Of a DNA stretch of 64,000 nucleotides, positions 34,404-44,050 are shown in pieces. Both the position numbers and the translations under genes were made by a program. Location: contig FR893522.1 of the NCBI GenBank assembly GCA_000434035.1, forward strand, positions 108,995 through 172,994. Reading direction: 5' to 3'. Numbering within the stretch: the stretch's first letter is position 1; every line of letters begins with the position of its first letter. A model generated the notes under the pieces. The model was not told the origin of the DNA. It worked only from the letters and a program-made list of their open reading frames with translations, and made no database searches. The DNA comes from Clostridium sp. CAG:452 (GTDB taxonomy: Bacteria > Bacillota > Clostridia > TANB77 > CAG-508).

Positions 34404-35261
34404 TGCTTTTCTAGATTTATTTCTTTATTATTTAAATAATTTAAAATGCCTGCATCTGTTTTAAATTTAAAAATCAATTTATAACTACACAATTCTTGAA
34501 ATTTTCTATTAAACTTTTTATTTATTTCATTTATTCCATATTTACCGGTCACCAACAATAGGATAACCAATATATGCAAGATGTGCACGTATTTGATGAG
34601 TTCTTCCAGTGTGAAGAGTTACATCTAAAACAGAAGTGTTATTGTCGTTGTTACGTTTAAGAACTTCATAAGAAGTAATTATTTTTCTATAACCAGTCTT
34701 AGGCTCAGGTGAAACATATACCATAGATTTTTTAGTATCTTTAAACAAATAAGCTGTTAAGGTTTCTTTATCTCTTTTAGGAATTCCATAAACAGTACAT
34801 TTGTAGTGCTTTTCAATTTCTGAATTTTTAAACTTATCTAAAATAATAGCAAGAGCTTCTTCATTTTTTGCGAATACTACTAAACCAGTAGTATTTCTAT
34901 CTAATCTGTGGCATGGTTCAATAAAAGCATATTTTTCTTTTAAAATGCTTGTTAAGGTCTTTTCAGAATTATTAGAAACCACTTCAAGTTCAACAGGTTT
35001 ATTAACAATTAATATATTAGAGTCTTCATATACTATATCTAAATCAAAATTTTTGAATAAAAAATTATCATTAATAAATACAGTAATTTCATCATTAGAA
35101 TGAATAGTAACATTTTCTGATACCTTAACATCATTTACTCTAATATCTTTTTTCCTTAAAGCTTTATAAATAGTATTTAAAGATAGTCCATCAAAACTAT
35201 CTAATAAAAAGGTATTCAATTTTTTACCATCATATTTTTTATTTACAATTAATTTTTTCAT
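34400..35261 (-). CDS. RluA-family pseudouridine synthase, with one CGG recoding site
   Basis: The reconstructed protein has 286 residues. An S4-like start (KYDGKKLNTFLLDSF) precedes the catalytic RLDRNTTGLVVFAKNEEA (catalytic Asp in HRLDRNTTG near residue 133) and the late THQIRAHLAYIGYPIVGD. After the frame change it ends GKYGINEINKKF... with CSYKLIFKF, as in RluD-type enzymes. The zero frame ends at once: CGG is followed by TAA. Reading GGT as Gly239 gives the common VGDGKYG. The ATG has no strong ribosome site. It acts on rRNA or tRNA uridines; the target is not known. Confidence 0.88.
34545..34547 (-). other. CGG +1 recoding site in pseudouridine synthase gene
   Basis: In-frame CGG T after codon GAC, with TAA the next zero-frame codon. 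Reading GGT as Gly239 gives VGDGKYG. Confidence 0.85.
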
Positions 35262-35366
35262 AACAATATAATTATATAACAAAAATATATAATATGCCAA
35301 TAGGGAGAATGGATTTTGATAAATTGAAATTTGTTGCACCAAATGAAATATAATAATAAAATAACC

Positions 35367-35395
35367 TTGCAATTTGTATGTGAGTATGCTAAAAT
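35367..35395 (+). promoter_or_regulatory. Sigma-A-type promoter of secG
   Basis: TTGCAA and TAAAAT with a 17-base spacer, 33 bases before the GTG start. Confidence 0.6.
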
Positions 35396-35428
35396 AAATA
35401 AGTCAAATTGAAACGGAGGTAACAGAAA

Positions 35429-35677
35429 GTGGGATTTTTAAAAGGAATAGTAACAGTAATTTATGTAATTGTATGTTTAGTATTAATAGTAATTTGCTTA
35501 ATGCAATCAAAAGATGACGAAGGTGCATCTGGAGCAATAGTAGGGGGAAGCTCTTCAAGCTTTTACGAAAAAAATAAAGGAAAAACAAAAGAAGGTATGT
35601 TAAAAAGATGGACAATTATTTTAGGAATTACATTTGCAGTACTTTCAATAGTTTTAGGAACACTTTTATTAGTGTAA
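35429..35677 (+). CDS. secG: Protein translocase subunit SecG
   Basis: The 82-residue protein has two membrane helices (residues 4-24 and 58-80) joined by a Gly/Ser-rich loop, with LMQSKDDEGASGAIVGGSSS, the SecG hallmark. It starts at a GTG preceded by GGAGG. It is the small partner of SecYE in the membrane. A terminator follows, and the ctsR operon begins after it. Confidence 0.93.
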   Translation: MGFLKGIVTVIYVIVCLVLIVICLMQSKDDEGASGAIVGGSSSSFYEKNKGKTKEGMLKRWTIILGITFAVLSIVLGTLLLV

Positions 35678-35764
35678 TATAAAAAACATTGAAAAAGTTT
35701 AAATTAGTGAGGAAAAATAAGATAAACTATTAAAAATGAAAAAATATAAGCGATAAAGGCTAAA

Positions 35765-35797
35765 AACATTCAAATTTAGGATTTGAATGTTTTTTTT
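35765..35797 (+). terminator. Intrinsic terminator before ctsR
   Basis: AACATTCAAAT pairs with ATTTGAATGTT; eight T follow. It also overlaps the ctsR -35 region. Confidence 0.85.
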
Positions 35798-35833
35798 ATC
35801 ATGTTATAATATTAATAGTCAAAGAAAGTCAAA
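35783..35833 (+). promoter_or_regulatory. ctsR promoter with CtsR operator
   Basis: TTGAAT and TATAAT (35805-35810) are 16 bases apart. Directly downstream AGTCAAAGAAAGTCAAA (35817-35833) matches the CtsR box RGTCAAANANRGTCAAA, so the operon is likely repressed by its own first product and released by heat stress. Confidence 0.82.
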
Positions 35834-35853
35834 GTCAAAAGAGGAGTGGTAAG

Positions 35854-36318
35854 ATGAGAATGTCAGACGTAATAGAAGAATTTATAAAAGACTTGTTTGA
35901 TGACAACAATGAGTATATAGAAATACAAAGAAATGAACTTGCAGAAAAGTTTAATTGTGTACCATCACAAATAAACTATGTAATATCTACTAGATTTAGA
36001 CCATCACAAGGATACTATGTAGAAAGCAAACGCGGTGGTGGAGGCCACATAAGAATTAAAAAAATAAATATTACAAAAAGCAATTATTTAATGCATATAA
36101 TAACAAGTATGGGAGATACAATAACATCAAATGAGGTAGACATTTTTATTAGTAATTTCTTATCATACAACATTGTAAACAAAACAGAAGCAAAATTACT
36201 AAAGGTAGCAACTAGTGATAATGTGCTTATAGTACCACAAGAAAATAAAGATAAATTAAGGGCAAGTATTTTTAAAAACATGATACTTAATTTAGTAGAA
36301 GATGAAAGTAGCAAATAA
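35854..36318 (+). CDS. ctsR: Class III stress repressor CtsR
   Basis: The 154-residue protein has the winged-helix start VIEEFIKDLFD, the DNA-binding segment LAEKFNCVPSQINYVISTRF and the wing RGGGGHIRI with Arg62. It represses clp genes, and McsB inactivates it in heat stress. A matching operator lies just upstream. The CGC GGT codons of the wing show that other CGN arginine codons are read normally here. Confidence 0.96.
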   Translation: MRMSDVIEEFIKDLFDDNNEYIEIQRNELAEKFNCVPSQINYVISTRFRPSQGYYVESKRGGGGHIRIKKINITKSNYLMHIITSMGDTITSNEVDIFISNFLSYNIVNKTEAKLLKVATSDNVLIVPQENKDKLRASIFKNMILNLVEDESSK

Positions 36319-36355
36319 GTATTTTGATATGCTTAATTTTAAAGGAGGGATAATT

Positions 36356-36889
36356 ATGTTATGTCAAAATTGTAACAAAAATGAGGCAACAGTAAAATAT
36401 ACAGAAATAATAAATGGAGAAAAAAGAGAGGTAATGCTATGTGAAGAATGTAGCAGAGAATTAGGAATAGGTCATATGAATTTTAACATGCCAATAGACT
36501 TTTCTAGTTTCTTTGGAGATTTGTTAGAAGGTTATGAAGATAATAGTTTTATGCCATTATTAACAGCAAACAAACAATTAAAATGTAATAATTGTAATAT
36601 GTCATTTGATGAATTTATGGAACAAGGAAAGTTTGGCTGTGAAGAATGTTATGATGCGTTTTCTCCAAAGATTGATTCTATATTAAAAAGAATCCAAGGA
36701 AGCAATAGATATGCAGGAAGAAAATTAGTAGGCAATAAAGAATCAAAAATAAAATTTGAAGAAAAACCAGAGAAGAAAGAAACAGAAAAAGAAAAATTAC
36801 AAAGAGAATTAAAAGAAGCAATAGAAAAGGAGAACTATGAGGAAGCAGCAAAAATTAGAGATAAGATAAAAGAATTAAAGGAGGAGTAA
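36356..36889 (+). CDS. mcsA: McsA, zinc-finger activator of McsB
   Basis: The 177-residue protein has two CxxC zinc fingers (CQNCNKNEA; CEECSREL) near the N-terminus, a further pair (CNNCNM; CEECYD) and a C-terminal UVR-like helix (LKEAIEKENYEEAAKIRDKI). The ATG at 36356 follows AAAGGAGGG; an upstream in-frame ATG overlaps ctsR. It activates the protein-arginine kinase McsB. Four bases separate it from mcsB. Confidence 0.95.
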   Translation: MLCQNCNKNEATVKYTEIINGEKREVMLCEECSRELGIGHMNFNMPIDFSSFFGDLLEGYEDNSFMPLLTANKQLKCNNCNMSFDEFMEQGKFGCEECYDAFSPKIDSILKRIQGSNRYAGRKLVGNKESKIKFEEKPEKKETEKEKLQRELKEAIEKENYEEAAKIRDKIKELKEE

Positions 36890-36892
36890 AAG

Positions 36893-37912
36893 ATGCTAAA
36901 TTGGTATTTACAATCAGGTAATGATAGCGATGTAGTATTAAGTACACGAATAAGAGCAGCAAGAAATATAAAAGGTTTTCCTTTTGTAACCAAATATACA
37001 AAAAAAGATGCTCTAAGAATAATAGAAATAGTAGAAGAAGCAGTAAACAGTTTAGGGTATGGTCTAAAAGTAATAAGATTAAAAGATTTAGATGATATAA
37101 CTAAATTAAGCTTAGTAGAAAAACATATTATAAGTCCAGAATTTGCATACAATAAAAATGAGACAGGTGCTATTGCAATAAATGATGATGAAAATATTTG
37201 TATAATGATTAATGAAGAAGACCATATAAGAATCCAAGTATTTTCAGCAGGACAAGAATTAAAAAATGCATTAAACCTAGAAATGGAAATTGATGAAAAA
37301 TTAAGTAAATTAATTCCATATTCTTATTCAGAAAAATATGGATTTTTAACAAGTTGTCCTACAAATGTAGGAACAGGGTTAAGAGGCTCAGTAATGGTTC
37401 ATTTACCAGCATTAACAAAAACGGGGAATATTAGAAAAGTACTAGAAGTTGTAAATGGATTTGATATGAACATAAGAGGATTATATGGAGAAGGAAGCAA
37501 AGTTTCTGGTGACATATATCAGATTTCGAACAAGCAAACATTAGGAATTAGTGAAGAAGAAACAATAAAAAGCTTAAAAATTATTACAGATAAAGTAGTA
37601 GAACAAGAAAGACTAGCAAGAAAAATGCTTGGAAAGCAACAAATAGAACTAGAAGATAAAGTGTATAGAGCATTTGGAGTACTTGCAAATGCTAAGAAAA
37701 TATCGTCAGAAGAATGTAATAAATTATTATCAGACGTAAAATTAGGAACAGATTTGGGGGTAATAAAAGAATTAAATGATTTAAAAATAAGAAAATTAGA
37801 AACATATACAAAACCTGCAAATTTACAAAAAATTACTGGACAACCATTAGATGTATATATGCGCGATGTAAAAAGAGCAGAGATAATAAAACAAATTATA
37901 AAAGAAGAATAA
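36893..37912 (+). CDS. mcsB: Protein-arginine kinase McsB
   Basis: The 339-residue protein has the phosphagen-kinase-like STRIRAARNIKGFPF start, the catalytic CPTNVGTGLRGSVMVH with Cys near residue 163 and the RGLYGEGS loop. McsB phosphorylates arginines on CtsR and other proteins and marks them for ClpCP. AAGGAGG precedes the ATG. It lies in the standard ctsR-mcsA-mcsB-clpC order. Confidence 0.97.
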   Translation: MLNWYLQSGNDSDVVLSTRIRAARNIKGFPFVTKYTKKDALRIIEIVEEAVNSLGYGLKVIRLKDLDDITKLSLVEKHIISPEFAYNKNETGAIAINDDENICIMINEEDHIRIQVFSAGQELKNALNLEMEIDEKLSKLIPYSYSEKYGFLTSCPTNVGTGLRGSVMVHLPALTKTGNIRKVLEVVNGFDMNIRGLYGEGSKVSGDIYQISNKQTLGISEEETIKSLKIITDKVVEQERLARKMLGKQQIELEDKVYRAFGVLANAKKISSEECNKLLSDVKLGTDLGVIKELNDLKIRKLETYTKPANLQKITGQPLDVYMRDVKRAEIIKQIIKEE

Positions 37913-37926
37913 AAGGAGGGATTTTT

Positions 37927-40389
37927 ATGACATATAAATTTACAAAAAAGGCTGAACAAGCTTTAGAAATTGCAAATGATATAGCAATGCAATTAGGACA
38001 TAATTATGTTGGAACAGAACATATATTATATGGCTTAGTAAAAGAAGATAGCGGAGTTGCAAGCAAAGTATTAGAAAACCAAAATGTAACTCCAGAAGCT
38101 GTATTAGAAAAAATAGAAGAATTAATAGGAGTTGGAGAACCAAATGAAAATAGTGCTATTGGATTTACTCCTAGAACAAAAAGAGTAATAGAAAATGCAT
38201 TTAGAGAAGCAAGAAGATTGGGGTCAGAATGTATAGGAACAGAACATTTATTAATAGGAATTATGAGAGAAGCAGATAGCATAGCAGTAAGAATAATGCT
38301 AGATTTAAATGTAAATCCTCAAAAATTATATAATGAAATTGTAAAAGTTATAAATGATTATGAAACAGGAGATGAAAATAGTAAACAAAGCTCAAAATCA
38401 GGTAGTTTTAATTCAACTCCAACATTAAATCAATTTGGTGTAGACCTAACAAAACAAGCATCAGAAGGAAAACTAGATCCTGTAATTGGTAGAAAAAACG
38501 AAATTGATAGAATTATACAAATATTATCAAGAAGAACAAAAAACAACCCATGTTTAATAGGTGAACCAGGTGTTGGTAAAACAGCAGTTGTAGAAGGATT
38601 AGCAGAAAAAATAGTAGAAGGTGAAGTTCCAGAGAACTTAAAAGATAAAAGAGTTGTAACACTAGATATATCTGGAATGGTAGCAGGCGCTAAATATAGA
38701 GGTGACTTCGAAGAAAGAATTAAAAAAGCTTTAAAAGAAGTAAAAAAAGCCGGAGATGTTATATTGTTTATAGATGAAATCCATACAATAGTTGGAGCAG
38801 GTGCAGCAGAAGGAGCAATAGATGCAGCCAATATTTTAAAACCACTTTTAGCAAGGGGTGAAGTTCAAATTATAGGTGCAACTACTTTAAACGAATATAG
38901 AAAATATATAGAAAAAGATAGTGCACTAGAAAGAAGATTCCAACCAGTTACTGTTCAAGAACCAAGTATTGAAGATAGTATAAAAATATTAAAAGGCTTA
39001 AGAGATAAATATGAAGCTCATCACAATGTAAAAATAACTGATGAAGCAATAGAAGCAGCAGTTAAATTATCTAGCAGATATATAAATGATAGATTCTTAC
39101 CAGACAAAGCAATAGACTTAATTGATGAGGGCGCTTCAAAGGTAAGACTAAAAGTTCATACAGAACCAGAAAGCTTAAAGAAAATCCAAGATAAAATTGC
39201 TGAGTTAGATGAGGAAAAAGAAGAAGCAGTTCAAACACAAAACTTTGAAAAAGCAGCAGAATTAAGAGATAAAGAACAAAAAGAAAAAGAAAAACTTGAA
39301 AAAGAGAAAAAAGCCTGGGAAGATAAAAACAGAAAAGATATAAGAAATATAACTGCAGAAGATATTGCAGAAGTAATTGCAAGTAGTACAGGTATTCCAG
39401 CACAAAAAATTAGTCAAGATGAAAATGAAAAATTAAGAAACTTAGAGCAAAGCTTGCATAAAAGAGTAATAGGACAAGATGAAGCAGTAGAAGCTGTTGC
39501 AAAAGCAATAAAAAGAGGTAGAGTAGGATTAAAAGATCCTAATAGACCAATAGGTTCATTCCTATTCTTAGGACCAACTGGTGTTGGTAAAACAGAGCTT
39601 GCAAAAGCTATTTCAGAAAACCTATTTGGAGATGAAAACGCAATTATAAGAGTAGACATGTCAGAATATATGGAAAGTCATTCAACTTCTAAAATGATAG
39701 GTTCACCTCCAGGTTATGTAGGATTTGATGATGGCGGTGGTTTAACAGAAAAAATAAGAAGAAAACCATATTCTGTAATACTATTTGATGAAATTGAAAA
39801 AGCACATCCAGATGTTTTGAATATGCTATTACAAATACTAGATGACGGAAGACTTACAGACTCACATGGTAGAACAGTAAACTTTAAGAATTGTGTAATT
39901 ATAATGACATCAAATATAGGAGCTAGATTAATAACAGATAAGAAAGCATTAGGATTTTCTGGTGGAGAAGAAAAAGAACAAGAGCAAGCAGAGAAAAAAG
40001 AATACGAAGATATTAAAAAAGAAGTAATAGCAGAAGTTAAAAAGACATTTAGACCAGAATTTATAAACCGTGTAGATGAAATTATAGTATTCCATAAACT
40101 AACAGAAAAAGAGTTAGTGAAAATAGTTGATATTATGCTAGAAAAAATAAAAGCAAGATTGCTAGAAAAAGATATAAAAATAGAAGTAGATAAATCAGCA
40201 AAAGATTTAGTAATCAAAAAAGGAACAGACACAAACTATGGTGCAAGACCATTAAGAAGAGCAATACAAACAATAATAGAAGACAAACTAGCAGAAGAAA
40301 TTCTAGATGGAAACCTAAAAGCAGGAGACACTGCAAAACTAACAGCAAAAGATGATACAATCCAAGTAAAAATAAAAATAAAAAAATAA
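37927..40389 (+). CDS. clpC: ATP-dependent protease ATPase ClpC
   Basis: The 820-residue protein has the double Clp N domain, AAA1 with Walker A GEPGVGKT near residue 216, a middle UVR-type helical domain (FEKAAELRDKEQ), and AAA2 with GPTGVGKTE near residue 553. It unfolds substrates for ClpP. AAAGGAGG precedes the ATG. It closes the stress operon; a GGGGTCAGACCCC palindrome follows. All of its Arg codons are other than CGG. Confidence 0.98.
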   Translation: MTYKFTKKAEQALEIANDIAMQLGHNYVGTEHILYGLVKEDSGVASKVLENQNVTPEAVLEKIEELIGVGEPNENSAIGFTPRTKRVIENAFREARRLGSECIGTEHLLIGIMREADSIAVRIMLDLNVNPQKLYNEIVKVINDYETGDENSKQSSKSGSFNSTPTLNQFGVDLTKQASEGKLDPVIGRKNEIDRIIQILSRRTKNNPCLIGEPGVGKTAVVEGLAEKIVEGEVPENLKDKRVVTLDISGMVAGAKYRGDFEERIKKALKEVKKAGDVILFIDEIHTIVGAGAAEGAIDAANILKPLLARGEVQIIGATTLNEYRKYIEKDSALERRFQPVTVQEPSIEDSIKILKGLRDKYEAHHNVKITDEAIEAAVKLSSRYINDRFLPDKAIDLIDEGASKVRLKVHTEPESLKKIQDKIAELDEEKEEAVQTQNFEKAAELRDKEQKEKEKLEKEKKAWEDKNRKDIRNITAEDIAEVIASSTGIPAQKISQDENEKLRNLEQSLHKRVIGQDEAVEAVAKAIKRGRVGLKDPNRPIGSFLFLGPTGVGKTELAKAISENLFGDENAIIRVDMSEYMESHSTSKMIGSPPGYVGFDDGGGLTEKIRRKPYSVILFDEIEKAHPDVLNMLLQILDDGRLTDSHGRTVNFKNCVIIMTSNIGARLITDKKALGFSGGEEKEQEQAEKKEYEDIKKEVIAEVKKTFRPEFINRVDEIIVFHKLTEKELVKIVDIMLEKIKARLLEKDIKIEVDKSAKDLVIKKGTDTNYGARPLRRAIQTIIEDKLAEEILDGNLKAGDTAKLTAKDDTIQVKIKIKK

Positions 40390-40405
40390 ATTCAAACCTA
40401 TTTTT

Positions 40406-40436
40406 GGTGAAAAAGGGGTCAGACCCCTTTTTCACC
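40406..40436 (+). terminator. GGGGTCAGACCCC palindrome after clpC
   Basis: GGTGAAAAAGGGGTC and GACCCCTTTTTCACC are complementary around one A. CACCCCTTTTTCACC follows as a partial second copy. The convergent cation efflux gene ends nearby, so it may act both ways. Confidence 0.78.
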
Positions 40437-40459
40437 CCTTTTTCACCAAAAAAATTAAA

Positions 40460-41317
40460 TTACACTGGATTTACATGGATAATGGCATTAGATACATTAT
40501 CTAATTTTTTTATGTCTTTTTCTAAGCTGTCAGCTAATTTATGACTATCAAATGTAGACATATTTCCATCAACACTAATTGTTAATATAATGATATACTT
40601 ATAACCTGATGGTGTAGAATACAAGCTTTCTACATTTTTAATTTCTTTGTAGTTACGTACTAAATTTAGAATAGTGTCATGTGTAGTTTCATCTACAGAA
40701 ATATCCATAAGTACATTGTAACTTTCTATGAATATTTTAATTCCACAATAACAAATCCATATAGCAATTCCAATACCTACAAGGCTATCAACCCAATAAA
40801 TTCCTTGAGAAGCAAATAGAATTGAAATTAGAGTAAAAGAAGTAACTATACAATCATTAAAATGGTCTTTAGCATTTGCTTTTAAAAGGATATTATTGAA
40901 TTTCCTAAAAGCTTTATTTGTATAAATATATAAAAAAGCTTTTGTTATAATAGTTACAATACAAACAATTACTAAATAAATAGAAAAAGTTAATTCGTTT
41001 TTGAAAATAAGAGAAGTAATTGAATCTATTAATAGCTTTATTGATACTGCAATCATAGAAATACTTATTAATAAAGAAAATATATATTCCGACTTTCCGT
41101 GCCCAAAATTGTGGTCACTATCACCAGGTTTACTAGCAATTTTATTTCCGATAAAAGTCATAAGAGAAGCAAAAATATCGCCAGCACTATTTACACTATC
41201 TGCTATCATTGCTTGGCTACCACTAATAAATCCAACAGTAGCTTTAATTACTAATAAAAATATATTTCCGAAAATTCCGAAAACACCAGCTTTTTTAGTA
41301 GCTGTAAATCTATCCAT
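40460..41317 (-). CDS. Cation diffusion facilitator (zinc/manganese efflux)
   Basis: The 285-residue protein has five or six membrane helices and the CDF motifs: SQAMIADSVNSAGDIFAS with the metal-site Asp and DHNFGHGKSEYIFSL with the His/Asp pair. The C-terminal ZT-dimer cytoplasmic domain begins near residue 205. It exports divalent metals in exchange for protons. AGGTGA precedes the ATG. It converges with clpC. Confidence 0.93.
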   Translation of the reverse strand: MDRFTATKKAGVFGIFGNIFLLVIKATVGFISGSQAMIADSVNSAGDIFASLMTFIGNKIASKPGDSDHNFGHGKSEYIFSLLISISMIAVSIKLLIDSITSLIFKNELTFSIYLVIVCIVTIITKAFLYIYTNKAFRKFNNILLKANAKDHFNDCIVTSFTLISILFASQGIYWVDSLVGIGIAIWICYCGIKIFIESYNVLMDISVDETTHDTILNLVRNYKEIKNVESLYSTPSGYKYIIILTISVDGNMSTFDSHKLADSLEKDIKKLDNVSNAIIHVNPV

Positions 41318-41404
41318 AAAATCACCTAACTATAAGATAAATTGTAATTTATCTAAAATATTCTTCTAATTATAGCACTATAAAAAAATAAAATCTATAA
41401 TATT

Positions 41405-41433
41405 TGCCAAACATCATATGATATGTTATAATA
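41405..41433 (+). promoter_or_regulatory. Sigma-A-type promoter
   Basis: TTGCCA and TATAAT with a 17-base spacer, about 30 bases before the next gene. Confidence 0.65.
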
Positions 41434-41463
41434 ATTTCATACTTATGAAAAGAGGGTACACAA

Positions 41464-41796
41464 ATGATTCTTATAATAATATTATATGTACTAATAGTTA
41501 TAATATTTGCATTAGTTTTATTTGCAATAGCACAAATAAAATTAGCAGGGATAAATGTAAAAGACTTTTGGAGCTTTATAGAAGCAAACCAAATGCTAGA
41601 TAAATTATATAGATTTGCAAAAAAATATGAAAGATTATCATCACAAGAGCAATTAGTATTTCTTGAGGAGGCAGAAAAGGTTTTTGATGCTTTTGGAAAG
41701 GTTCCAGATATGCTATGGGAAGATGAATATCAAAAATACATGGATGTTCTAGATAAATATAAAGATATAAAAGTTACTAGATGGTCACAAAATTAA
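41464..41796 (+). CDS. Unknown membrane-anchored small protein
   Basis: The 110-residue protein has an N-terminal membrane helix (residues 2-24) and a soluble, mostly helical part with many aromatic and charged residues (FLEEAEKVFDAFGKVPDMLW). The family is not recognised. It has its own promoter and terminator, so it is monocistronic. An AGAGGG site precedes the ATG. Confidence 0.62.
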   Translation: MILIIILYVLIVIIFALVLFAIAQIKLAGINVKDFWSFIEANQMLDKLYRFAKKYERLSSQEQLVFLEEAEKVFDAFGKVPDMLWEDEYQKYMDVLDKYKDIKVTRWSQN

Positions 41797-41808
41797 AAAA
41801 TATACAAT

Positions 41809-41838
41809 AAAAGAGAAATTTTAAGTTTCTCTTTTTTT
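41809..41838 (+). terminator. Intrinsic terminator
   Basis: AAAAGAGAAA pairs with TTTCTCTTTT over a 7-nt loop, with a T run of seven. Confidence 0.85.
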
Positions 41839-41885
41839 ATTTTGAGCATAATATATAAAGAAATAAAAAATAAGGAGAAATTTTT

Positions 41886-43029
41886 ATGCAAAAAATTAGA
41901 TATTTTGATCATGCAGCAACAACACCTGTAAAAGATGAAGTTTTAAAAGAAATGTTACCATACTTTAGTATAGAATTTGGAAATCCGTCTTCTATGTATA
42001 GTTATCGGCAGAAGAGCAAAAAAAGCACTAGAAGAAGCTAGAACAAGAGTTGCAAGAGCCATTGGTTGCAGAAACAAGGAGATATATTTTACAAGTGGGG
42101 GAAGTGAAAGCGATAATATTGCAGTAAAAGGAGTGGCATTTGCAAACAGAGAAAAAGGCAATCATATAATAACAACTAAAATTGAACATCCAGCAATATT
42201 AAATACTTGCAGGGCTTTAGAAAGCCAAGGGTTTGATGTAACATATTTGAATGTAGATAAAGATGGCTTAATTAATTTAAAAGAATTAGAAGAAGCAATT
42301 ACAAATAAAACAATTTTGATAAGTATAATGTTTGCAAATAATGAAATTGGAACAATAGAACCAATAGAACAAATAGGAAGAATTGCAAAAGAACATAATG
42401 TTTTATTTCATACAGATAGTGTTCAGGCAATAGGCAATGTAAGAATTGATGTAAACAAAATGAATATAGATTTGCTTTCCATGTCATCACATAAATTTTA
42501 TGGACCAAAAGGAGTTGGCGCATTATATATAAGAGAAGGAGTTAAGTGTAATAAATTACAAGATGGAGGACATCAGGAAAGAGAATTAAGAGCAGGAACA
42601 GAAAATGTAGCAGGAATTGTGGGAATGGGCAAAGCAATTGAAATAGCATACAGAGATTTTGAAGAATATAATAAAAAGTTAGCAAGTTTAAGAAATTATT
42701 ATATAGCAGAAATACAAAGTAAAATACCTAATGTTAAAATAAATGGTGGAATGGAACATAGACTTCCAGGAAACGCTAACATATCGTTTAAAGAAGTGGA
42801 TGGAGAAGGGTTGCTGTTAGGTTTAGACAATGAAGGAATATGCGCATCAAGTGGATCTGCTTGCTCAACTGGACAGAGTACACCATCACATGTATTACTA
42901 GCAATAGGAGTACCAAGTAGCTTGGCATATGGTGCATTACGAGTAACGTTTGGAGAAGAAAATTCTAAAGAAGATGTAGACTATTTAATAGAAAAATTAG
43001 TTAAAACAGTAGAAAAATTAAGAAACTAA
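41886..43029 (+). CDS. nifS: Cysteine desulfurase, with one CGG recoding site
   Basis: The reconstructed 380-residue protein starts YFDHAATTPV and continues GNPSSMYSYGRRAKKALEEA across the frame change. It then has TSGGSESDNIAVKG and HTDSVQAIG; the PLP Lys is in SMSSHKFYGPKG near residue 201. The active Cys loop reads SSGSACSTGQ near residue 326. It supplies persulfide sulfur for Fe-S clusters or tRNA. The frame changes at CGG 42006, so only 40 correct residues are made without it. Reading GGC as Gly41 gives the common SxGR motif. GGAG precedes the ATG. No iscU or mnmA is adjacent. Confidence 0.91.
42006..42008 (+). other. CGG +1 recoding site in cysteine desulfurase gene
   Basis: In-frame CGG C after codon TAT. 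Reading GGC as Gly41 gives YGRRAKKALE. It is the only site followed by C. Confidence 0.85.
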
Positions 43030-43051
43030 GAGGTTAGACTCTTAGTTTCTT
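43020..43051. terminator. Bidirectional hairpin over two convergent stop codons
   Basis: AAGAAACTAAGAG pairs with CTCTTAGTTTCTT over GTTAGA. It contains the stop codons of the desulfurase and the HD-domain genes. Confidence 0.75.
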
Positions 43052-43921
43052 AATAATTTTAATTTCATTAAATAATTCATTAATTTTTTCTTTTCGTTTT
43101 GCATAGGCTGATTTGTATTCTTCCAAAACGTTTTTATAATTTTCAAATGTTTCGCCATTTTCAAAAAGATATTTGGCACTTGTACGAATATATTCTTTTT
43201 TACTTTCAGACTTTGTTTTCTCTGATTTTGTAATTAATTCATCAATTTTTTCTAGTCGCTTAATTTGAGAAGATAGATATTTTGTATAATCAAAAATACC
43301 ACTAATTTCATAATTAGTATCATCTATAATTACTTTAAATAAACAATTTAGAGCTTTTTTATTAATCTTACCAGCTTGAGCATCTGCAACTAACATTTTT
43401 AATGTATCAGAAACTCCAATGTGGCTTTTGTATTGCCTTTTAGAAGCAATTGCATCAAATTCATCTGCAACTCTTATTATTTGACCTTCTAGAGGGATGT
43501 CTTTTTTAGTTAATCCTCTAGGATATCCAGTTCCATTTAATGCTTCATGATGATAGATTGGACCAGCGGCATATGGACGAAGTTTGATGTCATCCATACA
43601 CATCTGATAGCCAAGAGTAGTATGTTTTTTCATAATTTCAAATTCCTCATCAGTTAAAGCACTAGTTTTTTGAAGAATGGCTGGAGGAATAAACATTTTG
43701 CCAATATCATGTAAATAAGCACAAATAGTACAATATACTGTAAATGCTTTATTTAATTTCATGTATTCACATAATCTACAAGTTAGATTAGCAACATTTT
43801 CAGAATGAACTCTTGTAAAAGCATCTAAGCTATCAAGCATTCCAAGTTGATATCTCATACTTTCATTTAAATTATATGATTTTAAACTAGTTTTGCTATA
43901 AAAATCTAATTTTTCTTTCAT
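43034..43921 (-). CDS. HD-GYP-type phosphohydrolase
   Basis: The 295-residue protein has an HD domain: VHSENVANLTCRL, then YLHDIGKMFIP with the metal-binding HD pair, HTTLGYQM, and HHEALNGTGYPRGL, the GYP extension. HD-GYP proteins hydrolyse cyclic di-GMP, but some act on other nucleotides. No receiver or sensor domain is fused. The C-terminal 90 residues are a helical Lys-rich region. AGGAGA precedes the ATG. It converges with the desulfurase gene. Confidence 0.88.
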   Translation of the reverse strand: MKEKLDFYSKTSLKSYNLNESMRYQLGMLDSLDAFTRVHSENVANLTCRLCEYMKLNKAFTVYCTICAYLHDIGKMFIPPAILQKTSALTDEEFEIMKKHTTLGYQMCMDDIKLRPYAAGPIYHHEALNGTGYPRGLTKKDIPLEGQIIRVADEFDAIASKRQYKSHIGVSDTLKMLVADAQAGKINKKALNCLFKVIIDDTNYEISGIFDYTKYLSSQIKRLEKIDELITKSEKTKSESKKEYIRTSAKYLFENGETFENYKNVLEEYKSAYAKRKEKINELFNEIKIIKKLRV

Positions 43922-43997
43922 TAGTATCTCCTAAAATTAAATACATTTTGTAATTTAATTTTATATTAATAAAAAGAAGAGGTCAATAGAAATAAAA

Positions 43998-44050
43998 TAA
44001 AATTCTTGATTTGAAATTGAAAAGAATCATCTTCCAAATCAAGAATTTTA
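43998..44050 (-). terminator. Terminator of spoVT
   Basis: On the minus strand TAAAATTCTTGATTTG pairs with CAAATCAAGAATTTTA over a loop of about 20 bases, and ATTTTATTTC follows. It begins directly after the spoVT stop. Confidence 0.75.
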
